The notes under the pieces are model-generated. The model was given only the letters and a program-made list of their open reading frames with translations, searched no databases and had not been told where the DNA came from. A DNA stretch of 64,000 bases from JALYNX01 sp963746905 (GTDB lineage Bacteria > Actinomycetota > Acidimicrobiia > Spongiisociales > ZC4RG35): positions 372,001 to 436,000 of the forward strand of contig CAVVCY010000003.1 in assembly GCA_963746905.1 (NCBI GenBank), read 5' to 3'. Shown here in pieces: positions 16,080 to 23,616 of this stretch; position 1 is the stretch's first letter; each line of letters starts with the position of its first letter. Both the position numbers and the translations under genes were made by a program.

Positions 16080-16936
16080 GCGACGAACGTCACGTGATGA
16101 CATTGCTCGTAGAGGGCAACCCGGCGACCGAGCTCGGGGATGATGCATGGACTGAACTGAACGCTGCCACCTACCTCGCCATGCTCGAGCGAAGGAGCAG
16201 CGAGATGACACAGATGGAAACGAAGAAGAGCCCACAGGGGACCCAACGACGTTCGACGACGCCCTGGCTGGTTGCCGCCATTGTCGTGGCCGTTCTCGGT
16301 GTGGCCGCAGTGGTGATGAGTCGGGGTGGCGAACCGACGATTCCCCTAACGGGAGCCGATGGAGACGCACAAGCTGTGGAGGCTTTCAAGGCGGTGGAGT
16401 CGGCCTACCTCTTGTTCAACACCGGTGACCCGGCGTGGGTCGAGGTACGACTGAGGGGATCGTTCTTCGAAACGGAGGATGAAGCGGACCTAGCCCTCTC
16501 GGAAATCACTGCTAGCTGGTCGGACGAGCAGGCATGGGACCTTCAGATCGAAGTCTCTGGATGTACGTCACAAGGGCACGGCCAATGGCCCGAAGTTGTC
16601 GATGAAGGAGTTCCGGCGCCCTCCGGCTACTACTTCATCTGCGAAACCACCCAGACCGATTCCGTGTACGAGGTGGCCGGGGTGGGCATTCCAGGGACCT
16701 ACCATTGGGTGGTGGAGAACGGCGCGGTCATTGCCGTGAAATCCGATGGCGCCACCAGCCAGGCCGACGCATTCGGCAATGCCTTTACGGCGTGGTTGCG
16801 CGAGATCCATCCCGAGGTCGCCGCCGACATAACCCCCCTCTTTGGTGACCCAGACGATGTTCCCGTTACCGTCGAGTACGCCAAAGAGTTCGTGGCCCAG
16901 TCGCCCGACTACCCGATCGAGACCGGCGGCTCCTGA
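16076..16936 (+). CDS. Putative membrane anti-sigma factor with extracytoplasmic sensor domain
   Basis: Membrane protein of 286 residues translationally coupled to the preceding sigma factor. Cytoplasmic N-terminus (about 1-62) includes the repeated WTELNAATYLAMLERRS-like helix expected to hold the sigma factor; one transmembrane helix at about 63-82; then an outer domain of 200 residues with PAWVEVRLRGSFFETEDEA and GTYHWVVENGAVIAVKSDG, reminiscent of NTF2/SnoaL-like folds. No zinc finger is visible. GTG at 16076 is favoured by GGAAGGAGGT five bases upstream. Signal sensed is unknown. Confidence 0.68.
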   Translation: MSDERHVMTLLVEGNPATELGDDAWTELNAATYLAMLERRSSEMTQMETKKSPQGTQRRSTTPWLVAAIVVAVLGVAAVVMSRGGEPTIPLTGADGDAQAVEAFKAVESAYLLFNTGDPAWVEVRLRGSFFETEDEADLALSEITASWSDEQAWDLQIEVSGCTSQGHGQWPEVVDEGVPAPSGYYFICETTQTDSVYEVAGVGIPGTYHWVVENGAVIAVKSDGATSQADAFGNAFTAWLREIHPEVAADITPLFGDPDDVPVTVEYAKEFVAQSPDYPIETGGS

Positions 16937-16943
16937 TAACACA

Positions 16944-16981
16944 AGAACCAGGGGAGGGCGGTCATCGTCCTCCCCTGTTCT
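16944..16981. terminator. Bidirectional terminator hairpin
   Basis: AGAACCAGGGGAGG pairs with CCTCCCCTGTTCT (one bulged C, 11-base loop) between two convergent genes. It should stop transcription from both sides. Confidence 0.8.
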
Positions 16982-16993
16982 CCGGTCGACGTC

Positions 16994-17605
16994 CTACATC
17001 TCTGTGATCCAATCCTCCAATGGAACCCCGAGGCCGTTGGCTATCCGATTGGCGTAGGCGAAGTAGGCCACCACCTCGGCGATATGAAGGATGTCCAGGT
17101 CGGTGAAACCGACTTTCCGCAGCGCCTCGACGTCCTCGCCGAAGATCTGCGCAGGCTCCTTGGTCAGTTTGACCGCGTAGCGAAGCATGGCAACACGCTG
17201 GGGGGAGAGACCAGCACTTTCATAGTCGACCTCGATGCGCCGAAGAAGCTCGTCATCCTTCAGCAGTCGCTGCAATCCGCGCCGATGGTGGGTCGTGCAG
17301 TAGTGACAGTCATTCACCCGTGAGACGACGAAGGCGATCATCTCCCGCTCGACCTTGCGCAAGGAGGCTGTCCCTTTCATTGCCTGCCGGTAGAGCACGT
17401 GGTGGGCATTCATGCTCCCCGAATCGAGAGCGTGACTCCTGATGATCCAATCCACGCGATGCCAAACCGGGTCGGTCACTTCGGCCCGCAGGGAGCCGAG
17501 TTCCTCTTCCCACTCATCCTCGTGGGGCGCTTCGATGAAAGGCGTGAGGCGAAGGTAGCGGAGCCCCTCAAACAGACGGGATGCGCCCAGGCTTCGCGGC
17601 GTCAC
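16994..17605 (-). CDS. AhpD-like carboxymuconolactone decarboxylase family protein
   Basis: Peroxidase-related protein with the CMD/AhpD fold. The redox motif CHYCTTHH (CxxC followed by His) lies in REMIAFVVSRVNDCHYCTTHH, and the helix LKDDELLRRIEVDYESAGLSPQ follows, as in alkylhydroperoxidase-like uncharacterised peroxidases. The start is uncertain. The frame extends to 17659, but then the TATATCG inverted repeat would lie inside the gene; GTG at 17605 just behind that repeat leads into GLRYLRLTPFIEAP, where family similarity begins. Divergent from the broken padR gene, so likely once controlled by it. Confidence 0.82.
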   Translation of the reverse strand: MTPRSLGASRLFEGLRYLRLTPFIEAPHEDEWEEELGSLRAEVTDPVWHRVDWIIRSHALDSGSMNAHHVLYRQAMKGTASLRKVEREMIAFVVSRVNDCHYCTTHHRRGLQRLLKDDELLRRIEVDYESAGLSPQRVAMLRYAVKLTKEPAQIFGEDVEALRKVGFTDLDILHIAEVVAYFAYANRIANGLGVPLEDWITEM

Positions 17606-17613
17606 TTGACTTT

Positions 17614-17632
17614 TATATCGTTGGCCGATATA
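17614..17632. promoter_or_regulatory. Perfect palindromic operator candidate (TATATCG-N5-CGATATA)
   Basis: A 7-bp perfect inverted repeat, AT-rich in GC-rich surroundings, between the divergent AhpD-like gene and the padR gene. PadR-type dimers bind such dyads, so it is the obvious operator for the neighbouring regulator. Confidence 0.65.
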
Positions 17633-17687
17633 TCTACAGACGACACAATCGTGGCCCACGGTTGTCTCAGAAGGAAATCGACTTCAT

Positions 17688-18069
17688 ATGACTGACCCAG
17701 TGATCGACCCGAAGGAGTTGTTGCCGCTCTCCACGGCGGAGATGCACATTCTTCTGGCGTTGGCGGACGGCCAGAAGCACGGCTACGCGGTCATCGCGCG
17801 AAGTCGAACGGATCACCGACGGCGAGGTCACTATGGGGCCGGGGACGTTGTACGGGGCGATCAAACGTATGTTGAGCGCAGGTCTCGTCGCTGAGGCCGA
17901 CGAACGACCCGACCCCACCGTAGATGATGAGCGACGCCGCTACTACCAGGCCACGGGGCTAGGAGTGCGGGTGCTGACGGCCGAGGCGATGCGGTTGGAG
18001 CGACTGGTGCATGCTGCACATGCCAAACAGACCCAACGCAGGCTTGAACCCGGAGCTCAGGGAGCATGA
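17688..18069 (+). pseudogene. PadR family regulator, frameshifted
   Basis: Transcriptional regulator with a PadR winged helix, broken near 17794-17801. The first frame reads LLPLSTAEMHILLALADGQK HGYAVIAR, the normal start of a PadR domain; the expected continuation EVERITDGEVTMGPGTLYGAI lies in the next frame (one base too many or two missing) and runs to 18069 through the wing (DDERRRYYQATGLG) and a C-terminal helix. ATG at 17688 has GAAGGA upstream. Either a natural inactivation or a sequence error. Followed at once by a membrane-protein gene, the usual PadR partner arrangement. Confidence 0.85.
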
Positions 18070-18070
18070 C

Positions 18071-18649
18071 GTGAATGCCCACGAACGGATCTACCGGTCA
18101 CTCCTCATCTTGTACCCAGAAGCTCATCGCCACGAGTACGGCGAGCCAATGGTCCAACTGATGAGGGATCGCCTACGGGACGAAGGCAGCGGCGTTCACA
18201 TCGTGAAGTTGTGGTGTCAGATCGCAGGCGACCTGGCGAGGACCGCGCTCCTCGAAAGAACGGAGATGACCATGAATGGCCTGAAAGAGGGATGGTGGCG
18301 CCTCGCCGCCGTACTCATCAGCGTTTCGGTTGCCGCTCTCGCGGTCGCCAATTTGTTCGCAGAATGGACTGATGACAACCAGGCCGGCAACTGGGCCCTG
18401 GCAACCGCAGCGATCGTAGGAGCTGCTCTCGTGTTGGGTGGACTCGTCACCCGCAGGGGGAACAAATCACGTGGCAGTGTGATGATCGGGATCGGCCTTC
18501 TGCCCACGGTGATGCTCATGAGCGTGTTCTGGTCTGCACCGCTCGCTGCTACCGGGACCCTGGCCCTCGTCATCGCCCTCTTCGCATTCGTGAACGCGAT
18601 GATCGAGCGACCGGCCAAACCGTCGCCTGAGCCAGCTCAACGCCCTTGA
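18071..18649 (+). CDS. PadR-associated membrane protein
   Basis: 192-residue protein. The N-terminus (HERIYRSLLILYPEAHRHEYGEPMVQLMRDRLRDE) is the small cytoplasmic helical segment seen at the start of many permease-like proteins encoded behind PadR regulators. Four transmembrane helices follow (about 78-100, 108-125, 138-158, 160-178). GTG at 18071 is two bases after the padR stop with AGGGAG upstream. Function unknown; transport or envelope-stress role is guesswork. Confidence 0.72.
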   Translation: MNAHERIYRSLLILYPEAHRHEYGEPMVQLMRDRLRDEGSGVHIVKLWCQIAGDLARTALLERTEMTMNGLKEGWWRLAAVLISVSVAALAVANLFAEWTDDNQAGNWALATAAIVGAALVLGGLVTRRGNKSRGSVMIGIGLLPTVMLMSVFWSAPLAATGTLALVIALFAFVNAMIERPAKPSPEPAQRP

Positions 18650-18711
18650 GGTCTGACACAGCGTCGATCTTTTAGGTCTCCTGAACAGAGCGGTGCGTAG
18701 ACCGTGCGTTG

Positions 18712-19041
18712 ATGAGTCGGTCGGAACACTTGTCTTCGAAAGCCTCGATCTTCTGGCATGCCAGGTCGGGCGTCCGTTTTGTCACTGTCATTGGCCATGT
18801 CGACGTTTCCAATGCCGAAGCTCTGGCGGCCGCGCTGAATGCCCCGAAGCTCAACATTGACATGAGCCGACTGGAATCCATTGACAACGAGGGCCTGACG
18901 ACACTCCTCCTCGCCAGGCTATGTGCTTCGAAAGTCAGGCTGAGGGCGAGTAGGAATATCCGAGAGCGCCTCGACCAGAGCGGGATCCTCCCAATGTTTG
19001 AGTCATCGGACGGAGATACGTCGAACGACCAGCCCTGGTAG
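18712..19041 (+). CDS. STAS-domain protein (anti-anti-sigma-like)
   Basis: 109 residues with a STAS fold: VTVIGHVDVSNAEALAAALN begins it and LNIDMSRLESIDNEGLTTLLLAR is the switch region. The site where SpoIIAA-type proteins carry a phosphorylated serine reads IDNEG, so switching by phosphorylation is unlikely. No kinase or sigma partner gene is adjacent. TTG at 18709 directly before the ATG is an alternative start; no good ribosome site. May be a structural partner of an anti-sigma factor elsewhere. Confidence 0.6.
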   Translation: MSRSEHLSSKASIFWHARSGVRFVTVIGHVDVSNAEALAAALNAPKLNIDMSRLESIDNEGLTTLLLARLCASKVRLRASRNIRERLDQSGILPMFESSDGDTSNDQPW

Positions 19042-19142
19042 GTGCTCGGTCAGTCCCGTCGCCGGTTGCCCGATCGGGAACGCCGGCCGCTGAATCCGCC
19101 ATGGCAGGCGTGGGGCGGTCACCGCCCCACGCCCACCAGCCA

Positions 19143-19460
19143 TCACATGATGTCGAGGGTCTCTGCTACCTCGATGCTCCCGCCTGCCGCCAGCTGCGGG
19201 CTGGTCTTGGCAATCACAAGGGCTGCTTCGAGGCTGTCGGCGGTGAAGATCGAGTAGCCGTTGACCGGGTTGGCACCGCCACCATCGCTGGTTGCGCCAT
19301 CGGACGCGACCGTCGCTGACCGGCCAGTCGGCTGTCCCATGTCCACCACTGCCGAGCCCAGACCTTCGAACCACTGGTTCCAGGTCTCCATTACCGCCGC
19401 GCCCTCGGATTCGGACTCCGGGGCCTTGCCACCGTGATAGAGGAATACGTACTTGGCCAT
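19143..19460 (-). CDS. YCII-related protein
   Basis: 105-residue ferredoxin-like-fold protein of the YCII/DGPF group: opening MAKYVFLYHGG, central METWNQWFEGLG, and PVNGYSIFTADSLEAALVIA before a C-terminal GGSIEVAETLDIM. Such proteins often lie near ECF sigma factors and their function is undefined. AAGGAGAG six bases upstream of the ATG supports the start. Single gene. Confidence 0.8.
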   Translation of the reverse strand: MAKYVFLYHGGKAPESESEGAAVMETWNQWFEGLGSAVVDMGQPTGRSATVASDGATSDGGGANPVNGYSIFTADSLEAALVIAKTSPQLAAGGSIEVAETLDIM

Positions 19461-19541
19461 CGTCTCTCCTTTGCACGAGATGCCCTTGCCTTACACCCAT
19501 ACGACGAGATCACCGTCGCAAAGCTCGCGCTCACGCTGAGA

Positions 19542-20096
19542 TCAGTCGACGAGCAGCGGGCTCGAGCCGACACTTTCCCCTGTCGGTGGCACCAACCGCT
19601 GGGCCACCAGGGCGAAGACAACGATGGCCGACCCCGCGTAGAGCCCCAGCATCAGGGGACTGCCGGTGTCGGTCCCCGCGAGCATCCCATGGAGCAGCGC
19701 CGAGATGAACAATCCGAACGAGGCGAAGTGAATCGAGCGCCAGGTCTTCTGACCGATGAACCGTTTGAGGTAGAAGCTGCCGATGACCACTGCCAGGACG
19801 TAAAGCGACACCACTCCAAAGGCAACCGGCAACGGGCGCCAATCGGAGGCTCCGGGCACGAGGATTTCAGCCCAGGTGAAGTCGAGAAAGTCGTGGACCG
19901 AGAGAACGACGATGTGGACCACTGTGGCCAGCATCGCGCCGATCGCCAGCGATTCGTGAAACCACGTCAGGGGCTTTGCCTTGACAAGACGGCCGAGCAA
20001 CTTGGAGCTCACCAAGAGCCCCCAGATAGTGGCTCCGGACACAAGCGCGAATGCCGCGATTCCGGAGCCCCGTATGAGAAGCCACTCGAGGTTCAT
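19542..20096 (-). CDS. Ferric-reductase-like transmembrane haem protein
   Basis: Membrane protein of 184 residues with about six helices, of the ferric reductase-like/cytochrome b domain type. Two histidine pairs spaced as in bis-haem proteins are visible: His47 and His61, His123 and His136. There is no FAD or NADPH domain, so electrons must come from another subunit. Last gene of a six-gene run in which each start overlaps the preceding stop (ATGA with apbE). Inferred to pass electrons across the membrane together with the ferredoxin and a flavinylated or metal-binding exported partner. Confidence 0.82.
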   Translation of the reverse strand: MNLEWLLIRGSGIAAFALVSGATIWGLLVSSKLLGRLVKAKPLTWFHESLAIGAMLATVVHIVVLSVHDFLDFTWAEILVPGASDWRPLPVAFGVVSLYVLAVVIGSFYLKRFIGQKTWRSIHFASFGLFISALLHGMLAGTDTGSPLMLGLYAGSAIVVFALVAQRLVPPTGESVGSSPLLVD

Positions 20097-20938
20097 GCCG
20101 CCACCACTGTCCCTGGAGTCGCGTACACGGACCCGTCATGCCAAACAACGACGGCCGAGTCGATCCAGTCGGTTTCGGCTGCCCAGGCAAGGCCGTCCTC
20201 ACCGTGCATCACCACGGCTTTCGCTCCAACCTCGGCCTCGGTCGCAGTCCGTGCAAGAACGCTGGCACTGAGAATCGGGGTCCGGACCGGTTCCATGGTC
20301 CGCGGATCGACGAGATGGCACACCTCGCGAGCACCAACCGTCCACCGGCGCCTCGCGGTCGAACTCGTGGCGAGGCCACCGTTACCCAAAGGGACGCGGG
20401 CGGCGACGACGCCCCACGGGTCGATGATCGGGACCACGGTGCGGCTGTCGATGCTGCGGATGTCTCCTCCCGCCGAGACCACGGTTGCCATGCCCTCCTC
20501 GACAGATCGATCGCAGGCCCAGCCCTTGGCCACCCCTCCAAGATCGAGATGGGTTCCTGGCGACCGAGTCAACGTCCTCGATTCAATCCTCCACGCGGGC
20601 CGCGTGTGACTCTCAGGAGCCCGGTCAAGTGAGGTCACCAGCTCGAAGCTCCGGTCGTACCCCCACGAGACAACGCTCGCACCGACTCCGATGTCGACCA
20701 GTCCGGTCGTGATGGCCCGGGCCCTGTCACCCGCCTCCAACACCGAGGCGAGTATCTCTGAGACTTCGACCGAGGAGCGAGGAAACCGGTTGACCTGAGT
20801 CAATTCGCTGTCATCGCGAAACCGGCTGCATACCTGCTCCACTTCTTCGAACCAGTTACGCAGGGCCGCGCCCGCCATTTCATCCGGGCACCAGGCCTCG
20901 ACGCGGGTCCCCATCGCCCCGAACTCGACGTGGATCAT
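20093..20938 (-). CDS. apbE: FAD:protein FMN transferase
   Basis: ApbE-type enzyme of 281 residues that links FMN covalently to threonine in exported or membrane flavoproteins. Characteristic stretches: FGAMGTRVEAWC, CSRFRDDSELTQVNR, GVGASVVSWGYDR, HLDLGGVAKGWACDR and VVSAGGDI. No lipobox or signal peptide is seen, so it may act in the cytoplasm. It sits between a small membrane protein and the ferric-reductase-like protein with 4-base overlaps on both sides. No neighbouring protein shows the usual DxxSGAT acceptor motif, which is odd. Confidence 0.88.
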   Translation of the reverse strand: MIHVEFGAMGTRVEAWCPDEMAGAALRNWFEEVEQVCSRFRDDSELTQVNRFPRSSVEVSEILASVLEAGDRARAITTGLVDIGVGASVVSWGYDRSFELVTSLDRAPESHTRPAWRIESRTLTRSPGTHLDLGGVAKGWACDRSVEEGMATVVSAGGDIRSIDSRTVVPIIDPWGVVAARVPLGNGGLATSSTARRRWTVGAREVCHLVDPRTMEPVRTPILSASVLARTATEAEVGAKAVVMHGEDGLAWAAETDWIDSAVVVWHDGSVYATPGTVVAA

Positions 20939-21261
20939 GAGCCGCTACTTGCTGGTTGTGGCGCTGACTGAGCGGGCTGTGACACGGCTCTGGTCGGGGC
21001 CTGCTCAACCCGTACAGTTTGGACGACGGCTGGAGGCGCATCGACCGGAGTGAACCTCAGGATCACCAGTCCCAAAGGTGCCGGATTGGGCATGGTCGCA
21101 TGATGTGATGACTCGGCTGCCTGCGCGGACGGCGGTTCGAGGGCTGTGGCTGCCACCCGTGCCGGCTCCAGCTGGGCAACGACCACAGCCGTGCCCCAAG
21201 CCAGGGCAGCCCCGGTCCAGATCAGAATGCGATCCCAGCGTGCAGCATCAAAGCGGCTCAT
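20935..21261 (-). CDS. Small membrane-anchored protein of redox operon
   Basis: 108 residues: one N-terminal transmembrane helix (about 13-30), then an Ala/Pro/Gln-rich outer segment. Not recognised. VILRFTPVDAPPAVVQTVRV may form a short beta hairpin. Overlaps the apbE start and the preceding gene's stop by four bases each, so co-translation is certain to be part of the design. Two histidines (SSHHAT) could bind metal. Confidence 0.6.
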   Translation of the reverse strand: MSRFDAARWDRILIWTGAALAWGTAVVVAQLEPARVAATALEPPSAQAAESSHHATMPNPAPLGLVILRFTPVDAPPAVVQTVRVEQAPTRAVSQPAQSAPQPASSGS

Positions 21262-21584
21262 CCACCACCGCCTTGATTCATCGGAACGGTGAGGGTGGCT
21301 CCATAGGTGGCGAGGACTCGAGCAATCTCCGGCGCAAGTTCCGACAGGTCCTCGGCCCGAACTGCTTGAGCCTTACCGCTCGCATACAAGACCCTTTGCA
21401 CCGCGGGACCGACTCCATCGAGTCCCGGCGGTGGTACCGCGATCGTCACAGCGGCCGCGGGCACGACGGACTTCCTCTGGACTGGCGAATCGGTGCCTGG
21501 AGCAACTGCAACGGCATACACAACTGCGAGGCCGGCAAGAAGCACGAACAGGCCCGATGTTGTCTGAAGCGAAAGGCGGCTCAA
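21258..21584 (-). CDS. Small membrane-anchored protein of redox operon
   Basis: 108 residues with an N-terminal transmembrane helix (about 9-28) and an outer domain: VTIAVPPPGLDGVGPAVQRV, AEDLSELAPEIARVLATYG, ATLTVPMNQGGGG. Not recognised. The opening MSRL is like that of the next gene in the run, so the two may be distant paralogues. ATGA overlaps both sides. A possible flavinylation threonine in YGATLT is not in the canonical setting. Confidence 0.6.
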   Translation of the reverse strand: MSRLSLQTTSGLFVLLAGLAVVYAVAVAPGTDSPVQRKSVVPAAAVTIAVPPPGLDGVGPAVQRVLYASGKAQAVRAEDLSELAPEIARVLATYGATLTVPMNQGGGG

Positions 21585-22063
21585 TCGTCGTCCTCGGATT
21601 CATGCTCGACTTCTTGGTGCTCGTCCTCGTGCTCATCCTCATGCTCGACCTCGCTCTGGTCATCCGAAGAGCCCGGGGAGGCGCTGACAGATGGTGCAGC
21701 ATTGACCACCACCGTTCGAGTCACCGGATCCGGAGCAGGCCTACCGGGAAGAGGCCGGTTCTCCTGTGCGCAGATCTCCCGAAGAGCATCTAATGCCGCC
21801 TGCTGGACCCCGCTGATCGAATGGTTCGCCTCGGCATCGACAAGGCGCAGGCCTTCGACTCCGCAAGCTGCCTCGATATCCGCGGCTGTTGCCGCCTGGG
21901 TTACGAACACAGATTCGACCTGTGGCGCTGACCTGGAGGGCACCGATGTTGTCGGCTCCGTCGGCGCCGCCTCCGGGACGAGCACTGACGCCGCGAAAGC
22001 GCTCAATGGAATCAGCAAGGTGCCCAATGCGATGGAAGCAGACAGCTTCTTGTTGGCTGCCAT
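21581..22063 (-). CDS. Exported protein with acidic His-rich C-terminal tail
   Basis: 160 residues: signal peptide (MAANKKLSASIALGTLLIPL, cleavage near AFAA), a folded region of about 90 residues with two cysteines (AACGVEG, EICAQE), and a tail of about 28 residues dominated by Glu, Asp and His (EDEHEDEH-type). The tail looks suited to bind divalent metal ions. ATG at 22063 has GGAGG six bases upstream. It begins two bases before the end of the ferredoxin gene region and overlaps the next start. Perhaps the exported electron or metal acceptor of the operon. Confidence 0.65.
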   Translation of the reverse strand: MAANKKLSASIALGTLLIPLSAFAASVLVPEAAPTEPTTSVPSRSAPQVESVFVTQAATAADIEAACGVEGLRLVDAEANHSISGVQQAALDALREICAQENRPLPGRPAPDPVTRTVVVNAAPSVSASPGSSDDQSEVEHEDEHEDEHQEVEHESEDDD

Positions 22064-22064
22064 C

Positions 22065-22340
22065 TCAGACCTCCACGAAGATGCATTCGGCAGGGCACTC
22101 TTCGGCGGCCTCCAACACGAGTTGCAGGAGCGGCTCGGGGACGCGTGCCTGTCCTTGTTGGCCATCCGGGCCATGGCCGTCGCCGGACAGCCCATCGAAT
22201 ACGACGGTCCGCTCGAAATGGGCTGGGTCCTCTTTAACCGCCCAGATTCCGTCGTGTCGCTGATGAAAGACAGTCGGTGCGACTTGGGCACAAGTGCCGG
22301 CGCCCATGCAGGCGTCCGAGTTGATCCATACCGTGGCCAT
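22065..22340 (-). CDS. 3Fe-4S-type ferredoxin
   Basis: 91-residue ferredoxin of the single-cluster actinobacterial type: NSDACMGAGTCAQVAPTVF supplies two cysteines (C-x5-C) and AAEECPAECIFVEV the CP cysteine plus one more. Such ferredoxins normally carry a 3Fe-4S or mixed cluster and often serve P450s; no P450 lies here. First gene of the six-gene run, so it probably feeds electrons to the membrane haem protein. The 139 bases upstream are shared with a divergent aldolase gene. Confidence 0.87.
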   Translation of the reverse strand: MATVWINSDACMGAGTCAQVAPTVFHQRHDGIWAVKEDPAHFERTVVFDGLSGDGHGPDGQQGQARVPEPLLQLVLEAAEECPAECIFVEV

Positions 22341-22479
22341 CGTGGAAAGGTCCTTTCGTCAGTGGGTCCACGATGCCGTGACGATTTCCTAAGGACGTCT
22401 CAACATCGGTTCAAGGAGTCCCCAACGATTCGGCGGGGTACTGTCGAGTGATGCGACTTCAAGACCAGAGTGACACCCG

Positions 22480-23271
22480 ATGACCGACCTGTTGCGAGGC
22501 CCCGGCCCGATCCTCGGCCTCTGGTCGGTGACGGCTGACCCCAAGCTGCTCGAGGTCTCGGCCGCCCTCCAGCCCGATTTCCTGGTGATCGACGCCCAAC
22601 ACGGTCCTTCGATCGCCAACCTCACGACTGAGACCTTCGGCGCGATCGCCTTCTACGAAGTGCCAACCCTGGTGCGAGTGTCGAGTGTCGACCCGGCCGA
22701 GATCGGGAGGGCCCTCGATCTCGGAGCGGGCGGGATCATGGCTCCGCAGGTCGACGACGCAGATGACGCCAGGCTTGCGGCTCTCTCCTGTCACTACGCC
22801 CCGGACGGGATTCGCTCCTATGGGATGCAGACCCCTCGGATCGACCCATTCGCCGACGGGTACCGACCGCTGTGTGCCGTCCAGATCGAAACCACCGATG
22901 CAGTCGACAACGTCGATGAGATCGCAGCCGTGGATGGGGTGGACTGGCTGTATGTCGGTCCCGCCGATCTCGGCCTGTCGATCGGCGGAGTGCCGGCGCC
23001 CGACGTGATCTCGATCTTCGATGGGTCGCACCCGCTGTCGGCGTCGCTGCAGACCGCATTCACCGCTGTCGTCGAGGCTGCGGAGAGGCACGGCAAGTTG
23101 GCCGGGCTGCACTGCGGGAGCGGGGAGGCAGCCCTCTATCTGCTGGCGCATGGTTTCCAGGTCTCGGCAGTGGCCACCGACCTCGTCTCCGCTTTGAGAG
23201 GGATGGCCCACGAGTTGGAGGCCGTGCGCGGCCTGTCCGGTGGATCCGCTATCCCCGACCTGAAAGCCTGA
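22480..23271 (+). CDS. HpcH/HpaI aldolase family protein
   Basis: Class II pyruvate aldolase-like TIM barrel of 263 residues. FLVIDAQHGPS holds the catalytic-type His, VRVSSVDPAEIGRALDLGAGGIMAPQVDDA the substrate loop, CAVQIET the metal Glu and VDWLYVGPADLGLSIG the metal Asp. It cleaves or forms 2-keto acids plus an aldehyde; substrate cannot be told. Stand-alone gene, followed by a clear terminator. Confidence 0.87.
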   Translation: MTDLLRGPGPILGLWSVTADPKLLEVSAALQPDFLVIDAQHGPSIANLTTETFGAIAFYEVPTLVRVSSVDPAEIGRALDLGAGGIMAPQVDDADDARLAALSCHYAPDGIRSYGMQTPRIDPFADGYRPLCAVQIETTDAVDNVDEIAAVDGVDWLYVGPADLGLSIGGVPAPDVISIFDGSHPLSASLQTAFTAVVEAAERHGKLAGLHCGSGEAALYLLAHGFQVSAVATDLVSALRGMAHELEAVRGLSGGSAIPDLKA

Positions 23272-23280
23272 GCCCACAAA

Positions 23281-23310
23281 ACGGAAGCGGCCCCGAAGGG
23301 CCGCCTCCGT
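23281..23310 (+). terminator. Terminator hairpin
   Basis: ACGGA-GCGGCCC pairs with GGGCCGC-TCCGT around a short loop directly behind the aldolase gene; also stops the convergent small gene. Confidence 0.75.
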
Positions 23311-23346
23311 GGCTCCATATGGGTAGGAGCGCCTTTTCTTCCTGCC

Positions 23347-23529
23347 CTAGGCGGAGAGAGTTGATCCCCCTGCCCAGGACGCGGAAGAAGCCTGACGGAG
23401 AGCGATGCTCTCGGGGTTGCTCGACTGGGAAGAGTCGTCACTCGCAGTGGTCGTCAGGGCGATCGTCACCGCCGCCAGCACCACCAGGACGATTGCCATA
23501 ACGAAGACCAGCGCCTTTCGTCTTTCCAT
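23347..23529 (-). CDS. Small single-pass membrane protein
   Basis: 60 residues: basic start MERRK, one hydrophobic helix (about 6-25), then a Ser/Asp-rich tail. No family recognised. Start at 23529 follows GGGAG at short spacing; an in-frame ATG at 23580 would add an unlikely polar stretch. It could be co-transcribed with nothing else; existence as a gene is moderately supported. Confidence 0.45.
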   Translation of the reverse strand: MERRKALVFVMAIVLVVLAAVTIALTTTASDDSSQSSNPESIALRQASSASWAGGSTLSA

Positions 23530-23616
23530 CTCTCCCACGTCAACAGCCTCCCGACCGCATGTCCCGTGGTCATTATCCACGCGCGGAGAGTGGTCGAGTA
23601 TGGGTTGAGCGACCTA

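Noticed and set aside
19434..20609. 391-codon plus-strand frame
   Set aside because: Antisense to the ferric-reductase-like and apbE genes; composition is that of a GC-rich shadow frame.
21078..22451. 457-codon plus-strand frame
   Set aside because: Antisense to four coupled small genes with signal peptides, a ferredoxin motif and ribosome sites.
22459..23277. Minus-strand frame of 272 codons
   Set aside because: Shadow of the aldolase gene on the plus strand, which has full family motifs.
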